The notes beneath the pieces were generated by a model. That model did no database searches. It saw nothing but the letters and a program-made list of their open reading frames with translations, and was not told the DNA's origin. Positions 10,428 through 21,939 of a stretch of 64,000 nucleotides of DNA are shown here, piece by piece; position 1 is the stretch's first letter, and every line of letters starts with the position of its first letter. A program made the position numbers and the translations under genes. The DNA is from Pyropia haitanensis (Eukaryota; Rhodophyta; Bangiophyceae; Bangiales; Bangiaceae). The stretch spans positions 310,001 through 374,000 of the forward strand of contig SDUX01000007.1 in assembly GCA_008729055.1 (NCBI GenBank). Reading direction: 5' to 3'.

Positions 10428-11110
10428 GGTGGGCAACCTCACTGTGGCGGCGGCCAAGCAGCCAGGCAGACACCTCCGGCGGCGCCAGCAGTGGCAGCGG
10501 CGGCGGCGGCGGTGCACGCATTGTGGCGTCGTCGCCGCCCCCCCCCGCCGCCAGCCTCTCCAAGTGGGTGCGCACAGTGGGCCCCTGCAGCGGCCGTGCG
10601 AGCTCGGCTGGCAGCTGGAGACGCCGCCCCAGACCCGCCAGCCCCCACGGGGGTCCCATTCAGCGGGGAGCCGTGGCGGCCACGGCGGACCCCTGTGGTA
10701 ACATAGCGGGGCAAAGACGGGGGCCGGCAAGCAAGGCAAGAGGGCGGCGGTTAGGCAGATAGCGCCGAGAGCCCCCCCCCCGCCCCCTCCCCGTGGCTCT
10801 TCACGCGGACCCCGCGGCCGTGGGGAATGGTGCGCACGTATCGCCGGGGGAGCAACCACGTCACGCACGGCGGGCGGCGGCGGCGCCGTCGCCAACCTCG
10901 CCGCCGTGGCAACGCTCCGCCACGGCTCCACGGCGGCAGCGAGGGAGATGGTGTGCCCACGGACCTCTGGCGGGCGTGAGAGGGGTGGCCAATGACACCA
11001 ACCCCCGCTCGGGCACCACGAAGCGTCCCCGACAACGAGACCAGCGACGGAGTGGTGGGTGGGCAGGGTGCGTCGCGGCTGCCACACACGCCCCATACAC
11101 GTCCTCCTGC
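10428..11110 (-). CDS. Unresolved minus-strand exons
   Basis: Several short minus-strand stretches look coding but lie in different frames. One, from a possible start at 10659, reads through RLQLPAELARPLQGPTVR and SAWLLGRRHSEVAH up to a canonical donor (CC then GTGAGT) at 10427. Another, near 10900, reads TISLAAAVEPWRSVATAARL. A good acceptor (CCCTGCAG then GAGGAC) lies near 11110. This suggests a multi-exon gene that may continue into the myristoylation-type ORF at 9901, but the chain of exons cannot be settled by eye. Family unknown. The alternative is leader sequence of the downstream gene. Confidence 0.22.
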
Positions 11111-13562
11111 AGGGTTGTGAAGTTCGCCCAAATCTCTCAGGCGTTCGTAATTATTGTGCAATTGTAGAAATCGAACCGAACGTATTTTGGCACACCCCAC
11201 TGTAAAGACCACTAAATCAACGGGAAATATTTCGAGCGCACAAGAGGTCTCCGTGCAGACGCTCGGCCACACCCAGTTAAGACCGGTATATCTGGGACAT
11301 ACGGCTTTTCGAATGCCGTTCTGCCCTCTCGTTGGCTGCCCTCATGTTTCATCTACTGCTCCTGCTCTCTGGTTGGTACACGTCACATTTGGGACAGTGT
11401 TTTTCTCTTTGAAGCTCTCCTGCCCAATGGAGTTATGAAGGTGGTGAAAAAGCATGTACTGAACAGCCCCAGAGCTCGTGTGAGAGCTGGTGGGGACTGC
11501 GACGCAAGCAAACATTTGGCCGCGCGCAAGCTGTTTGAACGGGCGAGTGTGAAAAATCGAGCGTCGCATCCTCCTTGAGAGCGCTCTCCCTCCCTTGCTG
11601 TCCCCACCTCCATCCCCCTCCTGCCGGCCGTCTTCCATGCTATACGTCGCCGCCTCTCCCACGGGACGACGTCTGCCGATGCCACCCCCTGCCGTACCTG
11701 CCGCTGCTGTTCTCGCGCGTCGCCCCCTTTCGTCTCAGACGCTGGGCGCCTCTGCATAGGCTGACCGTGGTCCCCCTGCCTGGACTGGTCTGTGTGCCGA
11801 CCCGAGTGTCGCCCGAGTCCCTTTTGCCCGGCGCCCCCCCCTGTCCCTCCCGGCGTGCCCCCTCCCCCACCCCCGCCCGGTGGAGCTGTACGGCCACTAG
11901 CGCCCATGTGCACCCTACGTGGACCGAGCATCCCGCTGCCGCCTGTGCCTCCATCCCCCCCACGCGATGGGCCCGTTTCTGCCACCGGCGAGCCACTCGT
12001 CCGTAGCGAGGGTGGAGTGGAGGAAAGGAGTGACACACGAGGTGCAGACAAAAGCCAGGTGCCGTCCAGAGGTACAATCAACAAAATCCTTTACCAGACA
12101 GGCGGCCTCATGTACACCACTGCGCCAGGAAAAAAAAAGAGAAGAACACGGTCAGCGCCGAGAAAAAAAATACAGAAAATAGGAAGCGATGCACACTCGC
12201 ATGGTTACCTTGTATGGGCACAACCAGAAAGATCTGCCCCGATTGATTGCACCATAACCCCCAGCGGTACGTAAGCGCTTCACTCCGCTTCACGGCCACA
12301 CGTCGAAACATACCTTGGGATGTGGTCCATTGCTGGAGCGCTCATAGCGTGAGTTACCCAGGTGTAGCCGACCGAGGAGACAGCACAGAAACTCAAAGGT
12401 GGGAAAGTCCGATCCGAGCGCCCCGTCGGTAAGACGCCGACGGTGGCTGGGAACGCCGGGGGGGTCACAGAGCGATGCGGTCGATAGCGGGGTGGACGAG
12501 AGATGGTGCGTTCCACGGCGTTGCTGGCCCACCCACCGCGTGAACCGCGTGAAAGTGCCTCTTGAAATGTGGATGTATTTGCTATAACTCGTTCTTTTTC
12601 AGATCCCAGCGACCACCCTTAACTGGGTGTGCGGCACAGAGTTGCCTCGATGCTCTACAACAGTGGACCTGCTCCGCAACATTGGCAATACCACGCACCT
12701 CCACACCCCGTCGCTTCACTCTGGTCAGCGGCCTTGTCAGTCACGACGCGGTTGATTGTCGTTGGCCATGCCCCGGAGGAGTAGGAGCTAGAAGAACAGA
12801 ACCAATTTCCCTCAGCCGCCACCGTCGCCGCCTTCGACGCGGCATCCACGATATGGTCTAGGCCACTACCGCCGCAGCAGCAACTGACTCTGGCGGCGAC
12901 GCTGACGTCGATGCTGGCGCCACAGCGGTGACAACGAACGAGGAGCAGCCGAAGGCATGAACCGGCGTCGACACGGCTGCCGCGGCGGCCGTAGCCGCCG
13001 TGCCGCGCTCGGCGACTCGGCGCGATCGGCCAAGTCGCCTCCACGACTACTACAGCCGCAACTACCCTGTGACATGTCTGCGGGAATTGAGATACGGTAC
13101 CATCTTCCTGCCAATCTCTCTCTCTCTCTCTCAGGCTCTCCGTGCCAAATAATAGGCCACACATATATTCCCCCTCGGCGGCGGCGCCGTCGCCGTTGCG
13201 TGGACTCGAGTCTGCGCTGCGCTTGCGAAAGCGGGACCACGAATTTCTTGCATTTCTGGCGTAATCCGGGGATGCGAGGAAATGTGACCCCCGCGTATCG
13301 CATGTTCAAGCCACTTGTATTGTGTGTTGTTGTGTCCAGTCCTTCACGCATAGGTTCCGACTTGGTGTCTGTGACTGTCGTGTGAAAGAAGCGCCGTTTG
13401 ACGGGCAGAGCTGTAGTACAACGCGAACTACCGCTACTCGATCGGAACACTTCTCACAGGAAAAAAACTGTTGCTGAGAACAGCATTTTCAGACAACGCT
13501 TGTCGCGGTTTGCTGCGGAGCAAACAAGGCTGCACAAATGCACGAAATCTTTCGCACGACGG
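11111..13562. other. Mixed-composition region, no firm gene
   Basis: Overlapping ORFs on both strands at 11.4-12.3 kb and 12.6-13.4 kb have comparable length and no recognisable domain, so no strand can be preferred. A plus-strand ORF at 11792-12274 ends in a basic patch (KKKRRTRSAPRKK), and a CT dinucleotide tract lies at about 13115-13132. Confidence 0.35.
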
Positions 13563-13686
13563 CACGCATTCAAATAGACGTCTCGAATTTACGAAACATT
13601 TGAAGAACACGTCGAGTACCGCGAGAGTGCAAGCCCTGCACGGGAACGTGCTCTGGTGCAGGGTCCAAGAATGCAATGAGGTCGTA
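13563..13686 (+). repeat. Dispersed repeat family, copy 1, left part
   Basis: This segment matches 38519-38644 and 57589-57693, for example the shared stretch AAACATTTGAAGAACACGTC and the AACGTGCTCTGGTGCAGGGT core. The copy is interrupted at 13687 and resumes at 14955. Confidence 0.75.
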
Positions 13687-14954
13687 TCCGTCTGACACCA
13701 GTTTTTCACAACTCGGGTATGAGAAAAGGATGCGAGGACGTTTTTTTCTCCAAAAAAATATGAGCGGACTCCGTAGCTCCTCACGAGGCCGGGCGTTTTG
13801 TCCGTTTCTCGAGGCGAGGAGCGCTTCTTTTTTGAAAAAGGTACCCTCCTTTGGGGGGTGACACTAGTTTTTCACAACTCGAGATCTGTACCAGGACAGG
13901 CCCCAGAGCGCGATGTTGCAAAGAAACCCCGGAAAAACTTGAATGTATTTACGTGCCTGGGCCCGCATCCCGCGGTCATCGACCAATGAGCACGCAGAGA
14001 TCGTGCCTCCGACAAGTCGGACCCGGGTAGTCTCTTGACAGATCTCAGAGCACGGTGTGCGGACCGTCCCATCGCCACCGGGCGGTCATCCATGCCACCG
14101 CTGCTCCATCGGGGGGTCCACAGCACACGTCGGCTCGCAGCGGGGGAGGTGGGGGGGTCACCCAGATCAACTTGAGGCGCCGTGGGGGAGGCGTCCGAGC
14201 GGGTGGGGGGGGGCGTCGGAGCGGGCGGCGGGGGGGGGTCCGAGCCGGCAGGACCGCTGCCAGGGGGAGGGGGATGGGGCGCCCCGACCAGACAGGGCCG
14301 TTGCCGGTGGAGGAGGAGATGTGGAGCCCTCACCAGGTATGTCCGCAGTCAGGGGAGGGAGGGGATACGGTGCGCAGGCCGCAAAGGGAAGGAAAGTGGG
14401 GTAAGCTGGGGCAAGCGGGCTTGTGGCGCGACTGCCGTCCATCCTCGGAAACGCACATGCGCTTCTGCAGCGTTCAAAGGCAGACGAATGGGTAGAGGAG
14501 GCGTCTGTGTCCCGGTGGTGTGCTAGAAGCGGGTATAGTGTCTACAGGAGGGGAAGAAGCCTCGTAGCCTTTCGAGCGCCGGCTGTACGCCGCGCCGAAG
14601 TGCGCTGGGCTCGCCCATCAATCAGCCAGAAGCAGCGTCAGGCCAGGTACTTGAATTCTAATTCCCTCCAGGAAGCCGCACCTTTTTCTACGCGGCGCGA
14701 CATGGCGCGCCCGGAGGCCCGCCTTGTTGGGGTCTCTCTACATCGCTGGAGAGCCCTTGAGTTGGCGCGTCCAGCCGTGTGACACACCGTTACCCTACGC
14801 CTCGGCTTGTATTTTTGGCGCGAGTCGATAGACTGGTGGGGCACGATCTCGCAAAGCGTTTTTGTCAGTTTTTCTATGTAAACACTGTGGGAATCCCACA
14901 GATGGGAAGTTGTGAAAAACTGGTGCCACTTGTGAAAAACTGGTGTCAGACGGA
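13687..14954. mobile_element. 1268-bp terminal-inverted-repeat element with TA duplication
   Basis: The element begins TCCGTCTGACACCAG and ends in the exact reverse complement, CTGGTGTCAGACGGA, and is bordered on both sides by TA. The flanks rejoin into an uninterrupted copy of the dispersed repeat (compare 57.69 kb, where GTATCTGACAAGG is continuous), so the insertion site is directly visible. TA duplication plus inverted ends indicates a Tc1/mariner-type non-autonomous element. The subterminal motif CAGTTTTTCACAA recurs at about 13868, and its complement is doubled at the right end (14909-14950), suggesting nested or duplicated termini. The GC-rich interior has no transposase and no gene I recognise; it may be captured host DNA. 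Confidence 0.75.
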
Positions 14955-15227
14955 TATGTGACAAGGGAAGCACCGGCAAAAAAAAAATCCTTCGCACACA
15001 CCTCGACGAGGTGGGTCTCATGCTCTACGCCTAAAACGGGAACTCGCCACAACTTCCCCTTCAGGGGCGAGCCCGCCTGCACTGGGCGTCTGCCACAGGA
15101 ACACGAGAAACCGCGTTCTGGGGCGCTGAGGGCCACGTTGCAGACACACGTTCAGGAGTCGAGCAGACCACAACAGGTCAAATCGGCCGATTCGAAGGTA
15201 CACACACGGTTTTGCCCCCGCTGCGCG
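14955..15227 (+). repeat. Dispersed repeat family, copy 1, right part
   Basis: Continuation of the repeat broken at 13686. It matches 57691-57964 closely through CGCACACACCTCGACGAGGT to the TTGCCCCCGCTGCGCG end. Confidence 0.75.
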
Positions 15228-15332
15228 CTGCACGTGTGGGCACTCACGAGTCTTGGCAAAGCGTGCATGCTGCAAATGAATACTGTGGAACGGCGACACA
15301 GCAAACCACATGCCTCTTCCGTACCACACCCA

Positions 15333-17491
15333 TCATAACCGAACAGGCGATGGCCGACGGCGCCTCCCACTCTCAGACGCACCCGACACCGGCCGTTCCG
15401 ACTCGGTGCCAGGGCTCGTCGGTCGTTCCGGCGACACGGGCGCCGACGCAATCGACCAAAATGGGGACTCCGCTGCCGCCGTCGACGCGGCGTCACTGGC
15501 CCTACTGCCGGCGCCGCCGGCCCCACCAGCGCTGCCCGCCCCACCCAATAGCCGCGGCCGCCGAAACGACGCGCGAAGCGCTCGCAGCTCGGCGTACGCA
15601 TCGTCCACCCCCGCCAGCGGGGTGGATACCTCCACCTCACCCATGCTCTGTCGTCGCGGCGGGGTCACCCTTCTGGGGCCGCTTGGACCAGGCACAGTAG
15701 GGGGTACCAGCCGGTAGGCGCCCAGGTTTTCCATCTCTGCCGCCCGCTCCTGCGCGGAACGGTCCGTCAGCCGTACCCCGTCAGGGCCGTAGCGCCTCTC
15801 CGAGACGACGCGCCCGCGGGTACCCAAAACGGTTGCAACGCCATCACTGCTGCTCTGGGTGACCTGCGGCCGCTGGGCAGAGCCCATCGCGGTCGCCACA
15901 GCCCCACTGCTGCTGGCGCCACGCACCCACGGGCGCTGACGCGCCGCTGCCGTCGAGGCGAAGCCATACTTGTCCGTCGCAATCTCACTTCGACGAGGCC
16001 GTGGCCGGTCAGGGGGGCCCCTGGCCGTCGTCACGCTGGTGCTGCTCGCGGCGCCCACCGTACGATCGCCGCCACGGCCACCGCTGCCGCCGTCGCCGCC
16101 ACTGACGCGCGACCGCGCAGCAAGAACATCGTCGATCGCCACGCTCGAGCTGCTGCTGCCGCCAACGCCGCCCGGCGAATCACCATCGCCCAACGCGCCA
16201 GCCAGCAGCCCCGGCCCCCCTGGCCGCCCCCCCACCGTCGGGGTGGCCCGCCGAAGTCCGCGCCGGCGCATCCGAGCGGCGGGGCTCTCGGCCAGCGGCC
16301 TGCCAGGCCCGTCGGTGCCGGCGGCCGCCCACACGTCTGCGTCGGGAGCGCCCGTGGGCCGACGGGCGGCTGCGTCCTTGGTACGTCGCTGCTCCTCGGC
16401 CGCCACAGCGGTGGCCCAAGCGGGCGTAGCTTCCACGTAGTAGGCGCCTTCAAGGGGCACCCGTAGCGGCCGAGGCCGCGCCGTGCCCGCATCGCCATCC
16501 CCATCGGCCGTGTCGGCAGCCGCACCGTGACCGCCGCCGTCGCCACCATCGTCACCGCCACCGCCGCCGCCGTCGCTGTCGCTGTCCTCGTCCATGCCGG
16601 AGAGGGCAGTCAGAGCCGCTACCGCCACCGCCTTGACAAACCGACGCGCGCCTGCATAGTAGGCGCGTGCGACCACCAGGGCCTCCTCCACCTCCCCCAC
16701 GTGCGGCGCCAGGGCAGTGGCCAACCAGGACACCGGTACCCGCAGCAGCGAGTGCCCCGCTGCGTACGCAATGGGTGTCTCGGGCGGTCGCCTGCCGGCA
16801 GAAAAGAACGCAACTACGGCTACGGCGCGGACGACCAGCGGGAGGTGGCCCGCCGAAAAGGGAGTGAGGTAAAACGACAGAACGCCCGTGACCGCGACGG
16901 TCACCGCGTGGAGGACGAGCAAGCGGGCGAGGCGGTAGGCGTGCGCTGTGCCCAAGGGAGACGACGTGTGCAGCAAAGAGAGGTAGGTCAGACTGCGTAA
17001 GGGGTGGGTGGGTGGAGAGGGGCGGTGGAGGAACAAGCCCGGAGAGACAGCGCAAATAAGGGGGGAGGCAACAGTCAGGGTTAGCCATGGGCTGACCCGC
17101 GACACACCAGTGGGCGCCAGGTGCCACACGAAGGATAATCCAAAATGACTAAGGCCAAGGATGAGACCAGAGAACAAAGAAAAAAAAGGGCAGCAATCCC
17201 GGCGGATACGTACACTTGAAAGAGGATGGCAACAGTCACGGCCACATACACCAGGTGTGACGTCGCTCGGAGCAGAAAATGAGGGCCAAACAGCGACGCG
17301 GGCGGGGCGACTGATGCCGCGGCCGCTGCGCCCCCCACGTCCCCTCCAGCAGCCGCCGTCGGGGCGTCTAGCATCCCCGCCGCCGCGGCCAGGGACCCTG
17401 CCGCCTCCGAGGGCGTCGCCCCCGCCGTCGTCACGCCCACCGCCACCCCTGCCGCCGCGTCCACGCCTTCACCGCCCAATGCAGCCGCCAT
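15333..17491 (-). CDS. Multi-pass membrane protein with long disordered C-terminal tail
   Basis: Two exons are proposed: 17214-17491 and 15333-17148, with a 65-bp intron (donor GTACGT, polypyrimidine tract, acceptor CCTTAG) in phase 2, giving 697 residues. The ATG at 17491 starts MAAALGGEGVDAAAG. The spliced protein has a hydrophobic segment HLVYVAVTVAILFQV that runs into HFGLSFVWHLAPTG, followed by others around RLARLLVLHAVTVAVTGVLS and VVRAVAVVAFFSAG, so at least four membrane spans fall in the first 300 residues. After a GMDEDSDSDGGG acidic linker the remaining 400 residues are Gly/Ser/Arg-rich and low complexity, ending SGRRRRPSPVRL. The family is not recognised; a nuclear-envelope or ER protein with a cytosolic tail is one possibility. 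The intron is well supported; a second possible intron near 17.0 kb was not needed. Confidence 0.6.
17149..17213 (-). other. Intron of membrane-protein gene
   Basis: Begins GTACGTATCC and ends CATCCTTGGCCTTAG after a T-rich tract. Removing it fuses the 5' ORF to the long 3' ORF in phase and keeps one continuous hydrophobic segment. Confidence 0.65.
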
Positions 17492-17753
17492 CGGGGCGTG
17501 TATGCCAGAGGGGGGAAGCTGTTGACGGGACAGACAGCGACACGCCGGGCGGCGAACGGAAGAGAACAGGCAAGGAGGGGGAGAGAGACACACCAGCGGC
17601 AGCCAAAGTAGGAGGCGAAAGCAAGGCGCTCACCTGCAGCAGCAGGACATGAGTCAGGAGGGGGAGGGTAGGAGGGGGCGATGGCAGCGGTGGGGAGAGG
17701 AAGGTGCGAGTGGGCACCGCGCATGGCAGCCTGGCGGTGATGGAAGCGTCAGC

Positions 17754-17855
17754 GTTGCCAGCTGGCAGGGAGGTTGTCCGTTGGTCGCGACCAGCGGACG
17801 ACGCTGGGCTGTGTGGGCAAGTCCCTGCTCGTGGGTTCGAGGCCCACTGGCAATG
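17754..17855 (+). tRNA. Possible tRNA-like gene, identity unresolved
   Basis: A consensus B-box/T-arm (GTGGG TTCGAGG CCCAC) is followed by TGGCAAT, which pairs with GTTGCCA at 17754-17760 as an acceptor stem (one G-U). An A-box-like TGGCAGGGAGG lies at the expected side, and GGCA/TGTC could form a D stem. The span of 102 nt is too long for a simple tRNA; it would need a long variable arm or an intron, and I cannot place a 7-nt anticodon loop convincingly. It may be a degenerate tRNA or a tRNA-derived repeat. Confidence 0.28.
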
Positions 17856-18175
17856 GCCGTCGTATCGAGTGGAACTTGGGTAAGTGGGTCAGACGGGCGA
17901 TATTTCTCCTACAATTTAGCACATAGAAAGTAAATTACATGTCTGCAGGTGGGTACTTGAAAGCAGGATCGCGCTGTCAGAATGTGTGGAGGTGGAGGCT
18001 GCTTGGCAATGCAACGGGAGTCAGACCACGCAGCTGTCGACGCCATCGCCTGCGCCGTGTCCCACCCACCCGTCGGCGGCGGCGGCATCGAGCCGCCACC
18101 GCCATCGTCCGCCACCGCGACCTGGCGCGATCACATCGGCGTCGGCAACGCGGGCTACCCCCCTGGCGCACGCGC

Positions 18176-20119
18176 ATGGCGTTCTCAGTGACCCCCCCGG
18201 GGGTGCTGGCGGGCGCCCGCCGCGGCAGCCACGGCAGCCGCGGTGCCGGCCCCTGCCTCGGCCGCGGCGGCGGTGGCCGGCCGGGCAGCCGCGGCGGGGC
18301 GGCGTGCCCGAGCCGGCGGCAGCGAGTGGTGGTTGCGCTTACCAGCTCCCCGCCGTCGGGCGGGGGTGGTGGCACTGTCGACGGCGGCGGCGCGGTTGCG
18401 CCGCCACCGCCGGTGGCGTCGGCGGCGGCGGCGGCGGCGGCAGCGGCGAGGGCGCTCACCCGCCGTCGCCTGGCCCCGTCGCGGCAGTCGGCGGCCGCGG
18501 CAGCCGCGGTTGCAGGGCTGTTGGCCGGGGGTGTGCTGGCTGGCGGTTCTACCGTGCCGCCCGCGGTGGCCTTCTCCCCCGAGCAAAAACTGTTGGCAGA
18601 GGTGTGGCGCATCGTGGATGATGGCTACGTAGACCGCACCTTTAATAGGCAAGTACGTTTATGGGACGGTGGAGTGGTGGGCTGCCAGTAGGTTGCGTGG
18701 ACCCCGTGCGCGGAGGATTGTCGAGACGGGGTGTGACGGAGTCTGGGTCATGCAAGCTGCCGTGTGCATTGCCAGATTAGCCGTGGTAGCTTGGTCGACA
18801 GCGCTGGGTGGACCTGCCACGCCTCACTGCGGCGGGAGTGGGCTGGCTGAGCGGCTGTGGTTGAACGTTGTCGTGTGAGGTCACCCGGCCCAGTCAGTCC
18901 ACACTCATCAGCATGGTCTGTGCGTGGCCATGGCCTGGGCGTGCCCCGACTGCGCGGGGACTCACACGCCAGTCGCTGCTTTTCTTTGGGCACCCTGGCC
19001 GCCACCTCTGACGTCTCTGTTGTTCCGGACGGCCTCCTCCCCCTCTGACAGGACTGGTTTAAAATCCGCACCCGCGCCGTCAAGGCGCAGTACGCCAACC
19101 AGGAGGCTGGCTACGCCGCCATCCGCAAGATGCTCGGCTCCCTCGACGACCCCTACACCCGCTTCCTCACCCCCTCCCAGTACAACTCGTTGACCGCCGC
19201 GGCGTCTGGCAGCGTCGCAGGGGTGGGTGTCACGTTCTTCCCCGCCCGCGTCGACGGGGACCTGGTCATCGCGGCGCCTGTGGACGGCTCGCCCGCGGCA
19301 CGGGCGGGCGTGCAGCCGGGGGACGTGCTGCTGGAGATTGACGGGGAAGACCTGTCGGGCTTGACGCCTGACGACGCGGCCGCGCGCGTCCGTGGGCCGC
19401 CGGGGAGTGAGGTGAGCCTGTCCATCACCCACCCGGGGCCGCGGAGCAGCCTGGAGCGGCTGGACCTGGTGCGGGAGGAGCTCAAGCTGCCGTCGGTGGT
19501 GGCGGAGCTGGTGTCCCGCCCACCGCCTGCAGCGGCGGCCGACGCGGAGGCGGCCCCCGCCGCCGCCCCCCGCATTGGCCTCATCCGTGTCAAGGGCTTC
19601 ACTTCCTCCACCGCGGAGGACGTCGGCAAGGCGGTGGCGGACCTCCGCTCCCGGGGGGCCACCGCCTGGGTGGTGGACCTGCGCAACAACCCGGGCGGCT
19701 ATTTCCCCGGAGGCGTTGACGTGGCGCGCCTGTTTCTCCCCATCGACACCCCCATCGTGTACGTCGTGGATCGGCACGGCGTTGTGGACGAAATCGATAC
19801 GATCCGTCAGCCGGCGGTGCCCGCCGCGGACCGGGTGGCGGTGTTGGTCAACCGGGCGACTGCGTCGGCGTCGGAAATCCTGGCGGGGGCGCTAAAGGAG
19901 AATGGGCGGGCGGTACTGGTGGGCGAGCGCACCTTTGGCAAGGGCGTCGTCCAGACGGTGAGCCCCCTGTCGGATGGGAGCGGCGTGGCCGTGACGATTG
20001 CTCGCTACGAGACGCCGGGCCACAAGGACATCAACAAGAAGGGCATTGACGTGGACGTGGGCGTCGAGTGCGCGGCAGACGCGGCGGCGCTGGCGTGTGT
20101 GCCAGAGTCTGTCTTGTAG
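18176..20119 (+). CDS. ctpA: Thylakoid C-terminal processing peptidase (S41A, CtpA/D1 protease)
   Basis: Two exons, 18176-18652 and 19052-20119, joined in phase 0 (donor CAA/GTACGT, acceptor CTGACAG), give 514 residues. The N-terminus (MAFSVTPPGVLAG) is a transit peptide, followed by a lumen-type signal: an RRR patch, an Ala/Leu core and a VAFS cleavage-like end near residue 130. The mature part has the CtpA signature VDRTFN...DWFKIR spanning the junction, GSLDDPYTRFL, a PDZ domain at about 211-285, LRNNPGGYFPGG, and the Ser/Lys dyad: Ser431 in TASASEILAGALKENG and Lys456 in TFGKGV, 25 residues apart as in D1 protease. The family trims the C-terminus of photosystem II D1 so that the oxygen-evolving cluster can assemble. 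Nothing is missing; confidence is high. Confidence 0.93.
18653..19051 (+). other. Intron of ctpA-type gene, 399 bp
   Basis: Starts GTACGTTTAT and ends CCCCCTCTGACAG. It is required to join two halves of the conserved CtpA N-terminal motif. Confidence 0.9.
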
Positions 20120-20828
20120 GGCGCGCGAAGGCGTAGGGAGGCGTGCGGGAACGTGTTACAGAGGCGGCAGTGAATATGGGATGGGGCGCCGGGGGGGGGG
20201 CCAGACAGGTCTGCGGCAGGGAGGGAGGGGGGGTCACAAGAGCAAAAAGGACCTTGCCGCTGGCTCTTACTTCTGGTGGGCCTGGGCTCCTCGTCCCCGA
20301 AGTCTCAACAACAGGAAACCGGGTTGAACATGACAAAAAAAGAACACAAGCAGACATAAAAGAGGGGAGAACATGGGCAGCTGACGACGCACAAAGCGAC
20401 ACTGGCGGACGGTTTCTTGGCGCCCCACGGTCACACATAGGACAGCTCGCCCCCCTCCTGTGTACGCCACCGCCGGCCCACATCCAAGACCGCTCTGCCC
20501 GCGGCCTTGCACAACACCCCCATCGCCAGCTCCCCCTCCAAACGGACACAAAACAAGGGACCCGTGCACGCCGCACATGGTGCACCTGCGAGGGCAGCTG
20601 GCGCACAGCGCCGCCCGCAACCCGCGCGCGTCGAGTCCCCTACCGCATCCACGGCACGCTGACACGGCACCAAACGTCCAGCTCCCCCTCCCACCCCCGC
20701 GACGGCGGCGTGCCTGCGAGCCGCAGCGCCACCTGGACGGTGCAGCGGCCCCCCCCCCTCCGCCCCCCCCCCCGCGCGGTCGCTGCCGCCGCCCAGCAGC
20801 GGCCGCCGCCGCCGCGGCGGCCGTCGGG
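20120..20828. other. Convergent intergenic / 3' UTR region
   Basis: Lies between the stops of the converging protease and porin genes. No supported gene; both 3' untranslated regions probably fall here. Confidence 0.5.
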
Positions 20829-21939
20829 TCAAAACTCAAACTTGCGGCGGACCGTAAAGTCGCCGAGCGACGTGGGCGCCCCCGCAAACGGCAGCACCGC
20901 CTTGACCGTCCACGGCCCCCCGTCGGCGCGGTTCTCCCACTCCACGTTGTACACCTGGCGGCCAAAGTTGGCGCTCGCCGACAGCTTGTTGCGCGAGTCC
21001 ACCTTGTGTTGGTAGCCCGCCACAAACGACTGGGACGCCGTGGAGGTGCGGCTGTACTCGGCGTCCACCCGGTTCTTCTTGTCGAGGACGCGGGTGAGCT
21101 TGACGCGCGTCGACCGCGACCGCACGTCGTACTGCAGGCGGAGCGTCTCGGTGTCCGAGAGGCGCGACTCAAACTCGAGGCGCTGCTCGTACGACAGGGG
21201 CTTGGCCTCCGCTGTCGCGGCGGCCGTCGACGACGCCGCGGGCCGGTTGAACGCCGACCGCAGGCCGCCCGCAAGGCCCGACACGTTGGCCGCCGACAGC
21301 CACGCGGTGGCCAGGTTGGGCCCCCGCCGCGCCGACAGCTTGGCCGTCACCGTGTCCCGGGCGGGGGTGTAGGACAAGTCGGCCAGGACGGGCACCGCGT
21401 CGGCGGTGACGGTCGCGGCCGTCTCGGCGCCGATGCGGGTGAGGGAGCGGTCGGCCAGCGCAAAGGACGCGTACATGCGGGAGGAGGGGGACACCGCGAC
21501 CGCACCGTCCAGCGTCATCGCGTCCTTCTTGGAGTGGTACGTAGCGGTGAGGGAGGCGCCGCTCGCGCCCACCGAGTTGGACAGCTCCGCATAGTGCGCA
21601 TAGGCGAGAAGATGCTGTGATCACGCAGCACGGGGGGAGGGAGGGCGGGGGGGGGGGGGGGATAGGGGTGGGAAGGGACACAACCAACGCGGCGGGAGAC
21701 CACGTCAGAACCCGTTGACGTCGGCGGAGGGGCATCGCCTGGCCAGGATGAGGGAGAGGACGCCGGATCACGACAGCGACCAAGCGCACAAGCGGTACCT
21801 CAACGACACGCCGACGCGGCGAAAAAAAAAAAAAAAAAGTCAACAGGCAGCGGCATTGCAGAAAGGTCACGGGGGCGGCCAGACGTACCCGGGGCGCCAC
21901 CTTGGCGGCGGGGCGACCAAACCACGTGCGCGGGTCCAT
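20829..21939 (-). CDS. Beta-barrel envelope protein, OEP24-like
   Basis: Two exons, 21889-21939 and 20829-21614, joined in phase 0 (donor CGG/GTACGT; acceptor GATCACAG) give 278 residues. Exon 1 encodes MDPRTWFGRPAAKVAPR; without it the frame in exon 2 has only a GTG start. The protein has no transit peptide or transmembrane helix. It is instead a run of alternating polar/hydrophobic strands (SLTATYHSKKDAMTLDGAVA, QRLEFESRLSDTETLRLQYD, NKLSASANFGRQVYNVEWEN) and ends in VRRKFEF, a C-terminal aromatic as in outer-membrane barrels. Overall layout resembles plastid outer-envelope channel OEP24, a solute pore. A mitochondrial porin-like barrel is the alternative. The spliced start and strand pattern are clear; the family name is by resemblance. 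Confidence 0.65.
21615..21888 (-). other. Intron of envelope-protein gene, 274 bp
   Basis: Donor GTACGTCTGG, acceptor GTGATCACAG. It contains an internal T tract of about 16 bases and a C-rich tract close to the acceptor. Confidence 0.7.

Noticed and set aside
16900..17110. Second intron in the membrane-protein gene (GTCAGC...TTACGCAG)
   Set aside because: The acceptor is good but no consensus donor gives the required phase, and the frame is open without it.
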